DNA of 5,733 nucleotides from Porticoccaceae bacterium. GTDB lineage: Bacteria; Pseudomonadota; Gammaproteobacteria; Pseudomonadales; Porticoccaceae. Shown here in pieces: positions 5,331 through 5,733 of this stretch. A program made the translations under genes and the position numbers. The stretch spans positions 1 through 5,733 of the forward strand of contig JASLVT010000098.1 of the NCBI GenBank assembly GCA_030741175.1, in the 5' to 3' direction. Every line of letters starts with the position of its first letter. The stretch's first letter is position 1. Below the pieces are notes generated by a model. It was given only the letters and a program-made list of their open reading frames with translations. It did no database searches and was not told the DNA's origin.

Positions 5331-5733
5331 ATCCATCCCGTACTATCCTGCTGGGCGGCCTCTTGCTTACCTTATTGGGCGGCTGTTCCGCTACCACCAC
5401 CATTGATGAATATCGACCCACTGCAGAACCCATACAGTTGAGCGCCGATGAGCAGGTGGTGGTATTGGGACGCCGCGATGCCGGCCATTACGAAACCGAT
5501 CGCGAGTTTATCGACTGTGTTGGCCAACGGATGAGAGGTTCAGATATCAATGTATTGCCCGAAGCGCAATTTATCGATGCTATCTATCCTTGGTTTGAAC
5601 CCCGCACCGCTCCCAAAGGCCTGCCTAGGTTAAAAAAGCTTATGCAAGATCCGCTGATTAAAACGGTGGTAAACCAGCAGTCAGTGCGTTATCTAGTGTG
5701 GCTCGATGGCTCCACCGAAACCGTGGAGAAAGG
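5327..5733 (+). CDS. Second lipoprotein, unknown function (3' end outside window)
   Basis: 135 residues are visible before the right edge. The ATG overlaps the previous stop in ATGA and has a near-ideal ribosome site. The signal peptide is short and typical: MNPSR, hydrophobic core TILLGGLLLTLL, lipobox LGGC with C20; S21 at +2 again predicts the outer membrane. The mature part begins with a flexible stretch rich in threonine, then EQVVVLGRRDAG (42-53), a helix with FIDCVGQRM (61-69), a strand and turn INVLPEAQFIDAIYPWFEP (74-92), a helix, and VRYLVWLDGSTETVEK (120-135). The alternation of strand and helix, with two strands ending in short turns, suggests a Rossmann-like or TolB-N/CsgG-like fold, but this is only a pattern reading. 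I do not recognise a named family. The single mature cysteine besides C20 is C64. Most likely an envelope partner of the adjacent lipoprotein. Confidence 0.8.
   Translation, partial: MNPSRTILLGGLLLTLLGGCSATTTIDEYRPTAEPIQLSADEQVVVLGRRDAGHYETDREFIDCVGQRMRGSDINVLPEAQFIDAIYPWFEPRTAPKGLPRLKKLMQDPLIKTVVNQQSVRYLVWLDGSTETVEK

Overview
The window reads as one tightly packed, single-direction (+ strand) gene cluster from a Gram-negative bacterium, most likely a gammaproteobacterium. This rests on balanced base composition, glutamine-rich proteins, lipoprotein signal peptides with LAGC/LGGC lipoboxes, an ExbB/TolQ-type proton channel and clear Shine-Dalgarno sites. The genus cannot be fixed from the sequence. 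No RNA gene, mobile element, CRISPR array, promoter or terminator was seen. Both ends cut through genes, so the operon extends beyond the window on both sides.

Layout from left to right: (1) the C-terminal 90 residues of a formylglycine-generating-enzyme/SUMF1-fold protein without cysteines; (2) a 64-residue secreted acidic peptide; (3) a 269-residue MotA/TolQ/ExbB-family channel subunit; (4) a 419-residue glutamine-rich soluble protein that looks like a degenerate Hsp70/actin-fold (ASKHA) protein with an FHA-like C-terminal tail; (5) a 351-residue protein with an ExbD-like N-terminal membrane helix, a coiled coil and a von Willebrand A (VWA) domain with an intact metal site; (6) a possible 20-codon ORF linking two genes; (7) a second 329-residue helix/coiled-coil/VWA protein with an altered metal site; (8) a 219-residue lipoprotein; (9) the first 135 residues of another lipoprotein. 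Neighbours overlap (ATGA or 8 bases) or lie no more than 19 bases apart, except for 55 bases between the two VWA genes, which hold the 20-codon ORF.

Main interpretation (inference): this is an uncharacterised proton-motive-force-driven envelope machine. The ExbB-like channel would be the stator. The two VWA proteins carry the motif SFLDxxxCGFGAxxLL, which lines up with the aspartate-bearing transmembrane helix of ExbD/TolR, so they would replace ExbD, with the VWA domain as periplasmic effector instead of the ExbD/TolR periplasmic domain. The two lipoproteins, the secreted acidic peptide and the SUMF1-fold protein would be envelope partners, and the Hsp70/FHA-like protein a cytoplasmic regulator or assembly factor. 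The cargo or purpose of the machine cannot be read from the window.
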